A stretch of 64,000 bases of DNA, from positions 1,798,001 to 1,862,000 of the forward strand of contig NZ_AP025464.1 of the NCBI RefSeq assembly GCF_024347335.1. The letters run 5' to 3'. The notes beneath the pieces are model-generated. The model saw nothing but the letters and a program-made list of their open reading frames with translations. It made no database searches and was not told where the DNA came from. The DNA comes from Vibrio celticus (lineage in GTDB: Bacteria; Pseudomonadota; Gammaproteobacteria; Enterobacterales; Vibrionaceae). Of the stretch, positions 8,699 to 20,962 are shown one piece after another; position 1 is the stretch's first letter, and every line of letters begins with the position of its first letter. A program made the translations under genes and the position numbers.

Positions 8699-8723
8699 AA
8701 AGCCAGCATCAATTGCTGGCTTT
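8699..8723 (+). terminator. Intrinsic terminator between YitT and ArsR genes
   Basis: AAAGCCAGCA pairs with TGCTGGCTTT across a 5-nt loop, between two convergent genes. The flanking A-rich and T-rich tracts suit both directions. Confidence 0.7.
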
Positions 8724-8796
8724 GACCTTTGAATGCAGGAATGACTTTAATGCTTGCTGATACTTGGCCCAGACTTGTTCTAGCTTCAAAGGTGCA

Positions 8797-9093
8797 TTAG
8801 TTGCACTGTTCATTTACGCAACACTCGTCTTGTAAGAAATCAATCACTCCTTCTAAGCACTCATACTCCGCCACGCAGAATAGAGTTCTTCCTTCTCGCC
8901 TTTGGCTGATTAGGCCTGCAGACGCCAAGCTTGATATGTGGTGAGACAAGGTAGAACCGGGAATGCCTAGCTCTTCTTGTAGGCCGCCAACTGCAATGCC
9001 TTGGTAGCCAGCTTTAACGACACTCTTATAAATGGTTAGGCGAATAGGGTGCCCCAACTCTTTAAGTGCTTTCGCAACGACTTCTAAGTTCAT
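8797..9093 (-). CDS. ArsR-family metalloregulator
   Basis: A 98-residue winged-helix repressor. The ArsR core is clear: LKELGHPIRLTIYKSV (helix 1-2), then the recognition segment GIPGSTLSHHISSLASAGLI (about residues 44-63) and the wing QRREGRTLFC. Candidate metal(loid) ligands are Cys in the wing, Cys74 or so in EYECLEG, and a C-terminal CCVNEQC cluster, close to the arrangement in type-2 ArsR proteins that use C-terminal cysteines. It is divergent from the COG0701 permease, and three copies of one palindrome lie between them. It should repress both genes until metal binds. Confidence 0.93.
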   Translation of the reverse strand: MNLEVVAKALKELGHPIRLTIYKSVVKAGYQGIAVGGLQEELGIPGSTLSHHISSLASAGLISQRREGRTLFCVAEYECLEGVIDFLQDECCVNEQCN

Positions 9094-9112
9094 ATTAACT
9101 CCTCAAGATTTA

Positions 9113-9132
9113 ATTTCGATGTTAGTCGAAAT
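9113..9132. promoter_or_regulatory. ArsR operator copy 1
   Basis: Palindrome ATTTCGA-N6-TCGAAAT lying 20 bp upstream of the arsR start, where bound repressor would block its own promoter. The same 20-bp pattern recurs at 9200 and 9250. Confidence 0.75.
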
Positions 9133-9199
9133 GTGTGTTGAATTCAAATTTAAAAACGGTGTCTGTTTAAGTCATTGAAAAACTGTGTTTTCGAAAATC

Positions 9200-9219
9200 A
9201 TTTCGATTTTTATCGAAAT
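9200..9219. promoter_or_regulatory. ArsR operator copy 2
   Basis: ATTTCGA-N6-TCGAAAT, identical in both arms to copy 1, in the middle of the divergent intergenic region. A shorter palindrome TTTTCGAAAA lies just to its left (9188-9197). Confidence 0.75.
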
Positions 9220-9249
9220 AATGTTTGATCTGGAACTGTTTATTTCTAT

Positions 9250-9269
9250 AATTCGAGAATATTCGAAAT
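9250..9269. promoter_or_regulatory. ArsR operator copy 3
   Basis: AATTCGA-N6-TCGAAAT, one mismatch from the other two copies, located 57 bp before the permease start and so placed to control it. Confidence 0.7.
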
Positions 9270-9326
9270 TAAGGGTTGGTTACTTTTCTCATAGAGCCCG
9301 ACCTTCAATCCAGTTTGGAGTTAATT

Positions 9327-10427
9327 ATGAGCAATGAAATGTTAACAATGCTAAAAGACGCACTTGATATGTTCGCTTTCTTAGCAGTAGAGCTAATTAT
9401 CCTTTTCTTAGCGATCAGTTACATTGTTGGGATTCTTCAAGAGTTCCTTACACCAGAAAAGATTCAATCTATCCTGAGCTCACGTAATGGTAAGGGCTAT
9501 GTGGTTGCTGCACTATTGGGTGCAATTACACCTTTCTGTTCATGTTCGACCATTCCTTTCCTAAAAGGATTGCTGCGTGCAAGAGCGGGTTTCGGTCCAA
9601 TGATGGTGTTCCTATTTGGTAGCCCGCTATTGAACCCAGTGATCATTGGTTTGTTTGTGATTACCTTCGGCTGGCAAGTTGCTGTGTTCTACTTCCTTGT
9701 AGCAATGACGGTGTCTGTAGTGGCTGGTTACGCTCTTGAGAAGCTTGGCTTTGAGCGTTACGTAAAACCTGAAGCGTATGAATCAACAGCTTCAGCTTTA
9801 AGCTGTGGCACTAGCTGTGGTGACTCTGCTCCTAAGAAAGCAGCACCGGTTAAAGCGGAATCTTCATGTGGTACAAGTGCATGTGGTGAACCTGCACCCG
9901 TAATGGCGAAAGAGACATCTTGCTGCGATTCTAAAAAAGAAGAGCCACAAGTAACGGTTTCATGCTGTTCAGCGGATGGAAGCGCAACAGCTGAAATCGT
10001 AGAGAAGAAAGAACCTAGCCGTTGGATGAGAATTTGGTTCTCAACTTGGAAAGACTTTAAACAAGTTTTCCCTTACCTAATGATGGGTATCGCGATTGGT
10101 TCATTCATCTACGGCTTCATTCCTACAGACCTAATTGCACAGTACGCTGGTGAAGGTATGTGGTATGCAATTCCAGTAGCAGCCGTGATTGGTATTCCAC
10201 TGTATATTCGTGCTGAAGCGGTAATCCCACTAAGTGCAGCTCTAGTACAGAAAGGCATGGCGTTGGGTTCAGTTATGGCATTGATCATTGGTAGTGCTGG
10301 TGCAAGTTTAACGGAAGTTATCCTGCTTAAATCAATCTTCAAGAACCAAATGATTGCGGCATTCCTATTCGTTATCCTAAGCATGGCGATGGGCGCAGGC
10401 TTCCTATACAGCTTCATCTTTGGTTAA
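9327..10427 (+). CDS. COG0701 permease (ArsP-like) with Cys-rich loop
   Basis: A 366-residue permease of the DUF318/COG0701 family, to which the organoarsenical exporter ArsP belongs. Both signature halves are present: ITPFCSCSTIPFLKGLLRAR and FGSPLLNPVIIGLF near residues 70-110, and the second bundle IPLYIRAEAVIPLSAALVQK near 290. The CSCS motif matches the cysteines used by ArsP-type transporters. Between the halves (about residues 150-230) is a polar linker with ten cysteines, largely in SCGTSCG, SCGTSACG, SCC and CC clusters. The ATG at 9327 follows GGAG; an in-frame ATG at 9276 is less likely. Control by the divergent ArsR supports metalloid or metal export. Confidence 0.9.
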   Translation: MSNEMLTMLKDALDMFAFLAVELIILFLAISYIVGILQEFLTPEKIQSILSSRNGKGYVVAALLGAITPFCSCSTIPFLKGLLRARAGFGPMMVFLFGSPLLNPVIIGLFVITFGWQVAVFYFLVAMTVSVVAGYALEKLGFERYVKPEAYESTASALSCGTSCGDSAPKKAAPVKAESSCGTSACGEPAPVMAKETSCCDSKKEEPQVTVSCCSADGSATAEIVEKKEPSRWMRIWFSTWKDFKQVFPYLMMGIAIGSFIYGFIPTDLIAQYAGEGMWYAIPVAAVIGIPLYIRAEAVIPLSAALVQKGMALGSVMALIIGSAGASLTEVILLKSIFKNQMIAAFLFVILSMAMGAGFLYSFIFG

Positions 10428-10475
10428 TCAGGCTCGATTGTGAGATAACACTATCGATACCAAGAGAACGATAAT

Positions 10476-10508
10476 AAAAAAGAGCTCACTTAGTTGAGCT
10501 CTTTTTTT
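10476..10508 (+). terminator. Intrinsic terminator after the permease
   Basis: AGAGCTCA pairs with TGAGCTCT and is followed by seven Ts; the matching A-run on the left makes it work in both directions between these convergent genes. Confidence 0.88.
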
Positions 10509-10530
10509 GTTTAGCTTATTAGTACGGAGG

Positions 10531-11130
10531 CTAGAAACCGCGAATATCCAGTTCATTATTGATCAACACAACACACTGAGAAGCAAACAGCATGTTCGGG
10601 CCTAAGCTGATCTTTTCTGTCCCTAAGCGCTTTAAGCTGTTGTAGCTTTTCTTCGGCATAGGGATGTGGTCAGTCAGAAGGAAACATGGATTTTCAGCAA
10701 TCTCTGCATCACGGATAAAGTCACCCTTCTTATCCATCATGTATAGCTGGTGGTCTTCAGCCAGTTCTTTGACTAGTTTTTCAAAGCTCATAGTGCGAAC
10801 GATGATTCCCGGTTCAACCTGACGAGTTTGCTCTTTGGTCATACCTTGAGAAGCATCAACCGCTCTTACGACCGCTGATAACAATGCCGATTCATGGAAG
10901 CCGCCAATGTTGGTGATCTCATTTGAATCGAAAGTGATCGTACGTGAGAAGTCTTTAGTACTTTCTAATACAAGGTGCACGGTGACATTCTCACGATGAG
11001 ATTGAGCGACGAAGATCGTGTTCATCAGAGTATGAGCCAGAATCTCAGTATGAGCGTCTTGCCCAACACCTTCTAAGATAAGTTTGCTCTCTGTAGGGGC
11101 TGCGCGAGCGCGTAATACAAATGAACGCAT
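10531..11130 (-). CDS. TrmY-like (UPF0217/DUF358) methyltransferase
   Basis: A 199-residue protein of the SPOUT superfamily branch that contains archaeal TrmY, which methylates N1 of pseudouridine 54 in tRNA. Recognisable segments are the N-terminal MRSFVLRARAAPTESKLILE, the central FHESALLSAVVRAVDASQGM and the C-terminal knot region FLLTDHIPMPKKSYNSLKRL then ISLGPNMLFASQCVVLINNE. Bacterial homologues are found in vibrios and relatives, where m1-pseudouridine-54 is not established, so the substrate here is open. Monocistronic. Confidence 0.85.
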   Translation of the reverse strand: MRSFVLRARAAPTESKLILEGVGQDAHTEILAHTLMNTIFVAQSHRENVTVHLVLESTKDFSRTITFDSNEITNIGGFHESALLSAVVRAVDASQGMTKEQTRQVEPGIIVRTMSFEKLVKELAEDHQLYMMDKKGDFIRDAEIAENPCFLLTDHIPMPKKSYNSLKRLGTEKISLGPNMLFASQCVVLINNELDIRGF

Positions 11131-11385
11131 GGAATGTACCTTGTCAGTATGTGATAAAGCGAAACGAACTTTATCAACATGAATTGATGAATAACCAAAA
11201 TTGTGGCGGTATGTAACTCTTTTCTATTAATGAAGTCAAATGGAGTTGCACTTAGCACCAACCCGCGAACTTTGAGTATTAAATAGAGAATGACCACATT
11301 ACAAGACGGTAAGGGTTGAAGCGACCCAATGTTTACATAGATAGTATGCGCAAATTATTAGGTGACTTGCAGAAGGAAGTAGTCG

Positions 11386-11910
11386 ATGAAGTTACAGAAG
11401 ATTAATAAAGAAGAATATAGAAAGAAGATGAACCTGTTGTTGGTGTCATTAGTTGGGTCACTTGCATTGTTTGCCATCGTATTCGGCACCATTCTGATTG
11501 AATTGTTTGGCTCGGCGACTTCAATTACTGGTGAATCGACAGGGAACTTTCATTTGAACGTACTTGGGGTGATCTTATCTGTCGCTTTGAATGCATTTAT
11601 CGCAAGCCGAGTAAAAGGGCATGAGTATTTCAAAGAAGCGCTTTATGTTTGGAACCTGAAACAAATCCACAATCAAATCTATCGTAAGCTCAAGCGCATT
11701 CAGCCAAAAGCGGAACAAGGCGACCGAGACGCGCTGACTATCCTTTACTTCTATTACACTACGCAAAAACAGGTATACGACCTTGACAATAATACTTTGA
11801 CGATAAAAACGGTTCAGCAGTCGCTAGATAACATCGTAGAGCTGAGTGATAAATGGAGTATTGAACTAGATATAGAGGCATTTTCGAAAGATCTAGTAGC
11901 GAAATTTTAA
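11386..11910 (+). CDS. DUF3087-type inner-membrane protein
   Basis: A 174-residue protein with two hydrophobic helices near the N terminus (LLLVSLVGSLALFAIVFGTI, and FHLNVLGVILSVALNAFIAS) followed by a soluble helical domain rich in charged residues (LKQIHNQIYRKLKRIQPKAE). The layout matches DUF3087 proteins of marine gammaproteobacteria, which have no known function. A GAAGGAAGT ribosome site lies before the ATG. Immediately downstream begins the rRNA promoter region. Confidence 0.75.
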   Translation: MKLQKINKEEYRKKMNLLLVSLVGSLALFAIVFGTILIELFGSATSITGESTGNFHLNVLGVILSVALNAFIASRVKGHEYFKEALYVWNLKQIHNQIYRKLKRIQPKAEQGDRDALTILYFYYTTQKQVYDLDNNTLTIKTVQQSLDNIVELSDKWSIELDIEAFSKDLVAKF

Positions 11911-12011
11911 GTGATATGCCTGTAATTGTATGAGCTTTGACCTGTGAAAGAGGCTTTTGACGTAAAAGTAGACACTTAAGCAACTTTTTTGAATTTTTAT
12001 CAAAAAAGGGG

Positions 12012-12039
12012 TTGCCATGTTTTCGATGATCTCTATAAT
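12012..12039 (+). promoter_or_regulatory. rRNA operon promoter P1
   Basis: TTGCCA at 12012-12017 and TATAAT at 12034-12039 with a 16-bp spacer, followed by a GC-rich discriminator (GCCGCC), the typical stringently controlled rRNA P1 layout. The upstream sequence is A/T-rich (UP-element-like). Confidence 0.8.
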
Positions 12040-12127
12040 GCCGCCTCACTGACACGGCAGATGCCACAAGGCTTCAGCGGTAATCAGTGAGACGGAAAGT
12101 TCGAAATAAATTAATTTTAAAAAGTGT

Positions 12128-12155
12128 TTGACACTTAAGATTAAATCGCTAGAAT
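12128..12155 (+). promoter_or_regulatory. rRNA operon promoter P2
   Basis: TTGACA at 12128-12133 and TAGAAT at 12150-12155, 16-bp spacer, about 115 bp after P1. Tandem promoters are standard for rRNA operons. Confidence 0.75.
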
Positions 12156-12207
12156 TCACGTCCGCTTTCAAGGGTTTCTTTGTAAAAAGAAAGTTTCGAT
12201 AAGCAAA

Positions 12208-12220
12208 GCTCTTTAACAAT
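12208..12220 (+). promoter_or_regulatory. boxA antitermination site in the rRNA leader
   Basis: GCTCTTTAACAAT matches the boxA RNA element bound by NusB/NusE in rRNA antitermination. A second copy (TGCTCTTTAATAAT) occurs in the 16S-23S spacer at about 14732. Confidence 0.85.
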
Positions 12221-12499
12221 TTAAACCTATCAATCTGTGTGGGCACTCGTTGATGAATATCAAAACGTTATTGGTTCTTTTTAGAAAGAGCGTAATAACA
12301 GTTACTTCGGTAACAAAATTGATTTCAATGAACTGAGTGACCAATTCAATTTGGTACAGCCTTGAGCTGTTTGATTTCACTTTTTAAAGTGAAAACCAAA
12401 AAGAGCACAGTCAATTCATTACCATTCTGTTGGAATGGTAATAGCTTTAAAATTACATAGTAGTTTTGAAGTCAGTATTCGTTGAGTCGACAAAATCTT

Positions 12500-14048
<1,549 letters not shown>

Positions 14049-14170
14049 TACGAAGATATACACGATGAGTACCCACACAGATTGATTAGGTTTAAAAAGA
14101 AAAAGAGATGAAGAACTCCCAAGGTTCTTCAAAGTTTGTTTCTGCTTTTAAAGTAGAGATAAATTGCAGT

Positions 14171-14246
14171 GTCCCGTTCGTCTAGAGGCCTAGGACACCG
14201 CCCTTTCACGGCGGTAACAGGGGTTCGACTCCCCTACGGGATACCA
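14171..14246 (+). tRNA. tRNA-Glu (TTC)
   Basis: 76 nt including encoded CCA; anticodon TTC in the CCTTTCACGG loop. The acceptor stem closes with a G-U pair at position 1:72. First of five tRNAs in the 16S-23S spacer. Confidence 0.97.
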
Positions 14247-14266
14247 CTTCCTTCAAGAAGTAAAAA

Positions 14267-14342
14267 GGGTCGTTAGCTCAGTTGGTAGAGCAGTTGACTT
14301 TTAATCAATTGGTCGCAGGTTCGAATCCTGCACGACCCACCA
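14267..14342 (+). tRNA. tRNA-Lys (TTT)
   Basis: 76 nt with encoded CCA; acceptor GGGTCGT paired with ACGACCC, anticodon TTT (GACTTTTAATC). Confidence 0.97.
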
Positions 14343-14367
14343 TTTCCTCCCAAGGAAATAAAATTTG

Positions 14368-14443
14368 GGGCGATTAGCTCAGTTGGGAGAGCACCTGCCT
14401 TACAAGCAGGGGGTCACTGGTTCGAGCCCGGTATCGCCCACCA
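14368..14443 (+). tRNA. tRNA-Val (TAC), copy 1
   Basis: 76 nt with encoded CCA; acceptor GGGCGAT paired with ATCGCCC, anticodon TAC (CCTTACAAG). Identical to the copy at 14577. It is flanked on both sides by the same short spacer repeat (CATTTCCTCCCAAGGAAATA). Confidence 0.97.
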
Positions 14444-14468
14444 TTTCCTCCCAAGGAAATAAAAATAT

Positions 14469-14544
14469 GGGGCTATAGCTCAGCTGGGAGAGCGCCTGCC
14501 TTGCACGCAGGAGGTCTGCGGTTCGATCCCGCATAGCTCCACCA
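14469..14544 (+). tRNA. tRNA-Ala (TGC)
   Basis: 76 nt with encoded CCA; acceptor GGGGCTA paired with TAGCTCC, anticodon TGC (CTTGCACG). Confidence 0.97.
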
Positions 14545-14576
14545 TTCTTTCTCCATGAAGGAATCAAAACTATCAT

Positions 14577-14652
14577 GGGCGATTAGCTCAGTTGGGAGAG
14601 CACCTGCCTTACAAGCAGGGGGTCACTGGTTCGAGCCCGGTATCGCCCACCA
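14577..14652 (+). tRNA. tRNA-Val (TAC), copy 2
   Basis: Base-for-base identical to the tRNA-Val at 14368-14443. The order Glu-Lys-Val-Ala-Val places an Ala gene between two Val genes. Confidence 0.97.
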
Positions 14653-15034
14653 TCTTTAAGCACACTTTTCTTAGTAATAGAAAGCTGAGTGTATTTAAAA
14701 ATGGGTTTGAAAGTTTAATACTTAAAACTCTTGCTCTTTAATAATTTGGAAAGCTGACTGATTAGCTTAATTATTTTTACTTTTTAAAAAGTAAAACAAA
14801 ACGGCCAAGGCTGTGATTAAGTTAATCAAATTTAAAAGTTCTCAATGTTTATCTGCTCTTAGTTAATAAGAACGGTATAAACACAACAAACACATTCAAG
14901 TGTCTTGTATTCGAATCAATGTTTACATTGATTCACAATTGAGTCCGGCAAACAGTTATCAGGAATTAACCCTTCTTGATGACAACCAAAAACCTTGGTT
15001 AGTTGCCATACGCTAAGACCCTTTCGGGTTGTAT

Positions 15035-17918
<2,884 letters not shown>

Positions 17919-18052
17919 TACAACACCCAAGGGGTTTTGTGGACTCAAAGAAAGACCAGACCTTGAATGAGTTTGAAGAGATAGACTTTTAAATCAGTTT
18001 TCCAGATTATTTTGCCTTCAGTTTTTAAAAAACTGAAAGTAAAAGCAAAATT

Positions 18053-18172
18053 TGCTTGGCGACCATAGCATTGTGGACCCACCTGATTCCATGCCGAACT
18101 CAGAAGTGAAACACAATAGCGCCGATGGTAGTGTGGGGCTTCCCCATGTGAGAGTAGGACATCGCCAGGCTT
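18053..18172 (+). rRNA. 5S ribosomal RNA
   Basis: About 120 nt, starting TGCTTGGCGACCATAGCATT and ending ATCGCCAGGCTT, with the standard internal CCGAACTCAGAAGTGAAAC segment. Confidence 0.96.
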
Positions 18173-18239
18173 TAATTTCGTTATTTGCGTAGCAAATAAC
18201 AACCTCAACAGTGTACTAATCTGTTGATGACAATTTGTT

Positions 18240-18330
18240 GGAGGGATGGCTGAGTGGTCGAAAGCACCGGTCTTGAAAACCGGCAACCGTTAATAGCGGT
18301 TCTAGGGTTCAAATCCCTATCCCTCCACCA
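18240..18330 (+). tRNA. tRNA-Ser (TGA)
   Basis: 91 nt with a long variable arm and encoded CCA; acceptor GGAGGGA paired with TCCCTCC, anticodon TGA (GGTCTTGAAAACC). It lies after 5S and before the operon terminator, so it is probably the last gene of the rRNA transcript. An AT-rich accessory block starts 0.3 kb downstream, but I found no repeated tRNA 3' end that would mark an integration site. Confidence 0.96.
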
Positions 18331-18336
18331 CCATTG

Positions 18337-18369
18337 AAAAGCCCGCTGAGAAATCAGCGGGCTTTTTTC
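18337..18369 (+). terminator. rRNA operon terminator
   Basis: AAAAGCCCGCTGA pairs with TCAGCGGGCTTTTTT across a short loop, a strong GC stem with a T-run, directly after tRNA-Ser. Confidence 0.92.
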
Positions 18370-18618
18370 TTATCTGCTTCAAATCATTATGTATCATCCA
18401 AATATTTACACACGCACTTAATTCACTTGCGGATACTGTCAGAGTTTCCTAAATCATCTCATTAGGCTTTTTACTAACAAGGTTAATGAAGTCTCTTGAA
18501 TAAGTAAAATTGAGCTGATATCTGCCTACACAGTGTCAGATAAGGGATAAATTGATGTGCGGAGAAGGTTACTAAGTAAACTTTATGGTATTCAGAATCT
18601 TCTGTATCAGTTGTTCGC

Positions 18619-20103
18619 TTAGTCGATTTTTCTTACCTTGAACTCACTCGTTAACACTGAGTCATACTCCTTTCCTATGTACTCGGTATTGAAGATACTT
18701 TTGTTTTGCTCTGTCTGTTCTGAAGATATTCCTACCCATTGTGCAAATGTGTCTGAAAAGTCTCTTAGGTTATATTTAACCGAATGTATTTTCGTTTCTT
18801 GTGGATCATTACTCATTGCTATGAAAGGTACTTCTACTGCCTGCCTTGAAAAATGTGAGCCAGTTCCGTGAATCAGATACGGTGGAACGTTTACAGATGT
18901 TAGGCCATGGTCAGAAAAATAAATGATTTTATATGTTTTATCATGCAGCGTGAGTAGGTCTCTAAGCTTCTCTATAAAAGCCACGCCATAAGTCACTGAT
19001 TTTGAATAGCATGCTAGATACTTGTTATCGGAGGCTTTTAGTGAAATTTCTTCATCAAATCTTTTACAAAAATCATAATGTGACCCCATGGTGTGGATGA
19101 AAATCACTTTTGGCCTTTTAGTTTCTTCACGAATCGCCTTGATAACTTCTGGAAGGAGAATGTTATCGGGTTCGGCTTTATCATAAGACGTATTCTTATA
19201 ATATTGGTAATGTGCCCTACTCGCGATTGCGGATACCTGTGTCTCGTATTGCCCGATCTTAGCTTGATTTGATATCCAATAAGTTTTCATTCCAGCATCA
19301 TTAGCAAGATCTATCACATTTAAGTTTTTATCATGCCTGTTTACATCTAGGCTCTTTGATAATATTCGAGGGACTGAGAAATATGTAACAACGGATGGGG
19401 AAATAACACCATTAAATATGGCTGCTCCTTTTATCTTTCCATTCTCTTCGTTATACGATGGGTAGTAATTTTTAATAACAGATTCACCAATATTTACGAT
19501 GTAAATATCCTTTAATACCTTATTTGTATGAACATTCTCCCATTTTGAAGAGATTACTGATTTTCCCCCTTCGAGAAGAGAGAGTTCATAATATAAAGAA
19601 ATAGGTTTAATAACTGTAATTAGCCCTAAAAAACTAAACCACACTTCATGATGGATTGTTTTTAAGTATTCTTCATTGATATATGTCGTCTTTTTATTAT
19701 CATGTAAGCTATAAAATTTTGTGACTAATATACTGGAAAATAATATCAACATAATTAATGAAAATGACTTACCAACCTTTCCTAAGGTAATGTGAAATGA
19801 TAGAAAAACCAGAATGAAAAATACAATTATCTTTAAATATGTTACGGAACTAATGATTTTTATATGTTCAAGAATTTCACCTCGATTAGACTCTAAAACC
19901 GACCCTAAGACACCTAAGTCTAAACTTAGAGAGTTTAATCTTAAGTAGAAATCAAAAGTCATTATTACAGTGAGAAGAAGAAATACAAATCTATTACCGA
20001 CAAATGCTATTATAGTTGCTATAAATAACATGTTTAAACTCAATATTGACAGGGTAAACCACACATTATCATCAGCCCCAGTTCTCAACAGGTAAAATGT
20101 CAT
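18619..20103 (-). CDS. Sulfatase-fold phosphoethanolamine transferase-like protein
   Basis: About 494 residues from the ATG at 20103 (an ATG at 20154 would add 17). Four to five N-terminal membrane helices (about 1-180) precede a periplasmic alkaline-phosphatase/sulfatase domain. Signatures of the EptA/MCR lipid phosphoethanolamine transferases are visible: NIGES (metal), the nucleophile segment SPSVVTYFSVP whose Thr aligns with Thr285 of MCR-1, HTMGSH, SDHG (metal) and HGTGSHFSRQAVEVPF. The disulfide cysteines flanking the nucleophile in EptA are absent. It probably moves a phosphoethanolamine or similar group from a phospholipid to a surface glycan or lipid A. The gene is AT-rich compared with its neighbours and overlaps head-to-head with the GDPD gene. 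Confidence 0.8.
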   Translation of the reverse strand: MTFYLLRTGADDNVWFTLSILSLNMLFIATIIAFVGNRFVFLLLTVIMTFDFYLRLNSLSLDLGVLGSVLESNRGEILEHIKIISSVTYLKIIVFFILVFLSFHITLGKVGKSFSLIMLILFSSILVTKFYSLHDNKKTTYINEEYLKTIHHEVWFSFLGLITVIKPISLYYELSLLEGGKSVISSKWENVHTNKVLKDIYIVNIGESVIKNYYPSYNEENGKIKGAAIFNGVISPSVVTYFSVPRILSKSLDVNRHDKNLNVIDLANDAGMKTYWISNQAKIGQYETQVSAIASRAHYQYYKNTSYDKAEPDNILLPEVIKAIREETKRPKVIFIHTMGSHYDFCKRFDEEISLKASDNKYLACYSKSVTYGVAFIEKLRDLLTLHDKTYKIIYFSDHGLTSVNVPPYLIHGTGSHFSRQAVEVPFIAMSNDPQETKIHSVKYNLRDFSDTFAQWVGISSEQTEQNKSIFNTEYIGKEYDSVLTSEFKVRKID

Positions 20104-20956
20104 GATACTTAAAGGAATCAGAGTCTTAATATCAATATTTTGTCTAGTTCTCATATGTTTTTGGGTAGCTTTTGTTATCGGCCCTTCGATGAGTGTAGTC
20201 ATTGATGTATGGAGAGGCAATGTAAAGGCATACCCAAATGAACATAATAATATCTCTGGAATTATCGTTAATTCTGGTGGTTTGATCGCACATGCCGGTG
20301 GGGGAATCAATGGATTAAAATATACAAACTCGTTAGAAGCGATGGAGCAATCAATTGAACATGGTTTCAAGATGATAGAGTTAGATCTACTTATCTCATC
20401 GGATGGATGGATTGTTGCTGTTCATGATTGGAAGTCTTTTCACGAAATGACAAATTCTAATAATACTGGGTCTATTAGCTATAAAGAGTTTGAATCAAAG
20501 ATAATTTATGATAAATATAAAACACTAAATATATCTACAGCTATTGATATTATAGATGAAAATGAAGTGGTGTTAGTTACGGATAAAATAAAAAATCTTG
20601 CCTTGCTTTCAAAATATATAATAGATAAAGATAAATATATTATCGAAGTGTTCAGTATAGATAAATATAATGAAGCAATAGAGTTAGGTTTTAATAACGT
20701 CGCATTAAATATAGATCTAAATACACCATTTATTCTTGAGTGGATTGATTTAAATAAAATTAGGGCTGTGACGTATCGGGGTGATAACCTTGGCTCGCTT
20801 GGGAGTGAGTATAAGAAGGCGATAGAACTAAGCAACATGGGGGTTTCTTCCATGATCTATTCGACAAATGATTTAGACTTGGATGGTATTAAAGCTTCTG
20901 GAATCGGAAATTTTGCGTTATATGTCGACTTTGTTCTTCCATCAGATGAACTATAA
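20102..20956 (+). CDS. Membrane-anchored glycerophosphodiester phosphodiesterase (GDPD)
   Basis: A 284-residue protein. An N-terminal signal anchor (KGIRVLISIFCLVLICFWVA) is followed by a GDPD TIM barrel: AHAGGGINGLKYTNSLEAM holds the general-acid His and substrate-binding residues (near 62), ELD (near 93) the metal-binding pair, and AVHDW (near 107) the second catalytic His. GDPDs hydrolyse glycerophosphodiesters to glycerol 3-phosphate and an alcohol; the anchor implies action in the periplasm or at the membrane surface. Its start overlaps the start of the divergent transferase-like gene by two bases; an internal ATG at 20189 would remove the overlap but lose the anchor. It is AT-rich, and its stop codon lies within the target duplication of the following IS. 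Confidence 0.82.
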   Translation: MILKGIRVLISIFCLVLICFWVAFVIGPSMSVVIDVWRGNVKAYPNEHNNISGIIVNSGGLIAHAGGGINGLKYTNSLEAMEQSIEHGFKMIELDLLISSDGWIVAVHDWKSFHEMTNSNNTGSISYKEFESKIIYDKYKTLNISTAIDIIDENEVVLVTDKIKNLALLSKYIIDKDKYIIEVFSIDKYNEAIELGFNNVALNIDLNTPFILEWIDLNKIRAVTYRGDNLGSLGSEYKKAIELSNMGVSSMIYSTNDLDLDGIKASGIGNFALYVDFVLPSDEL

Positions 20957-20962
20957 GATCGT

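Noticed and set aside
20104..20370. N-terminal extension of the transferase-like gene to 20370
   Set aside because: Most of it is antisense to the conserved GDPD gene and reads as non-protein sequence; the start was set at 20103, with 20154 possible.
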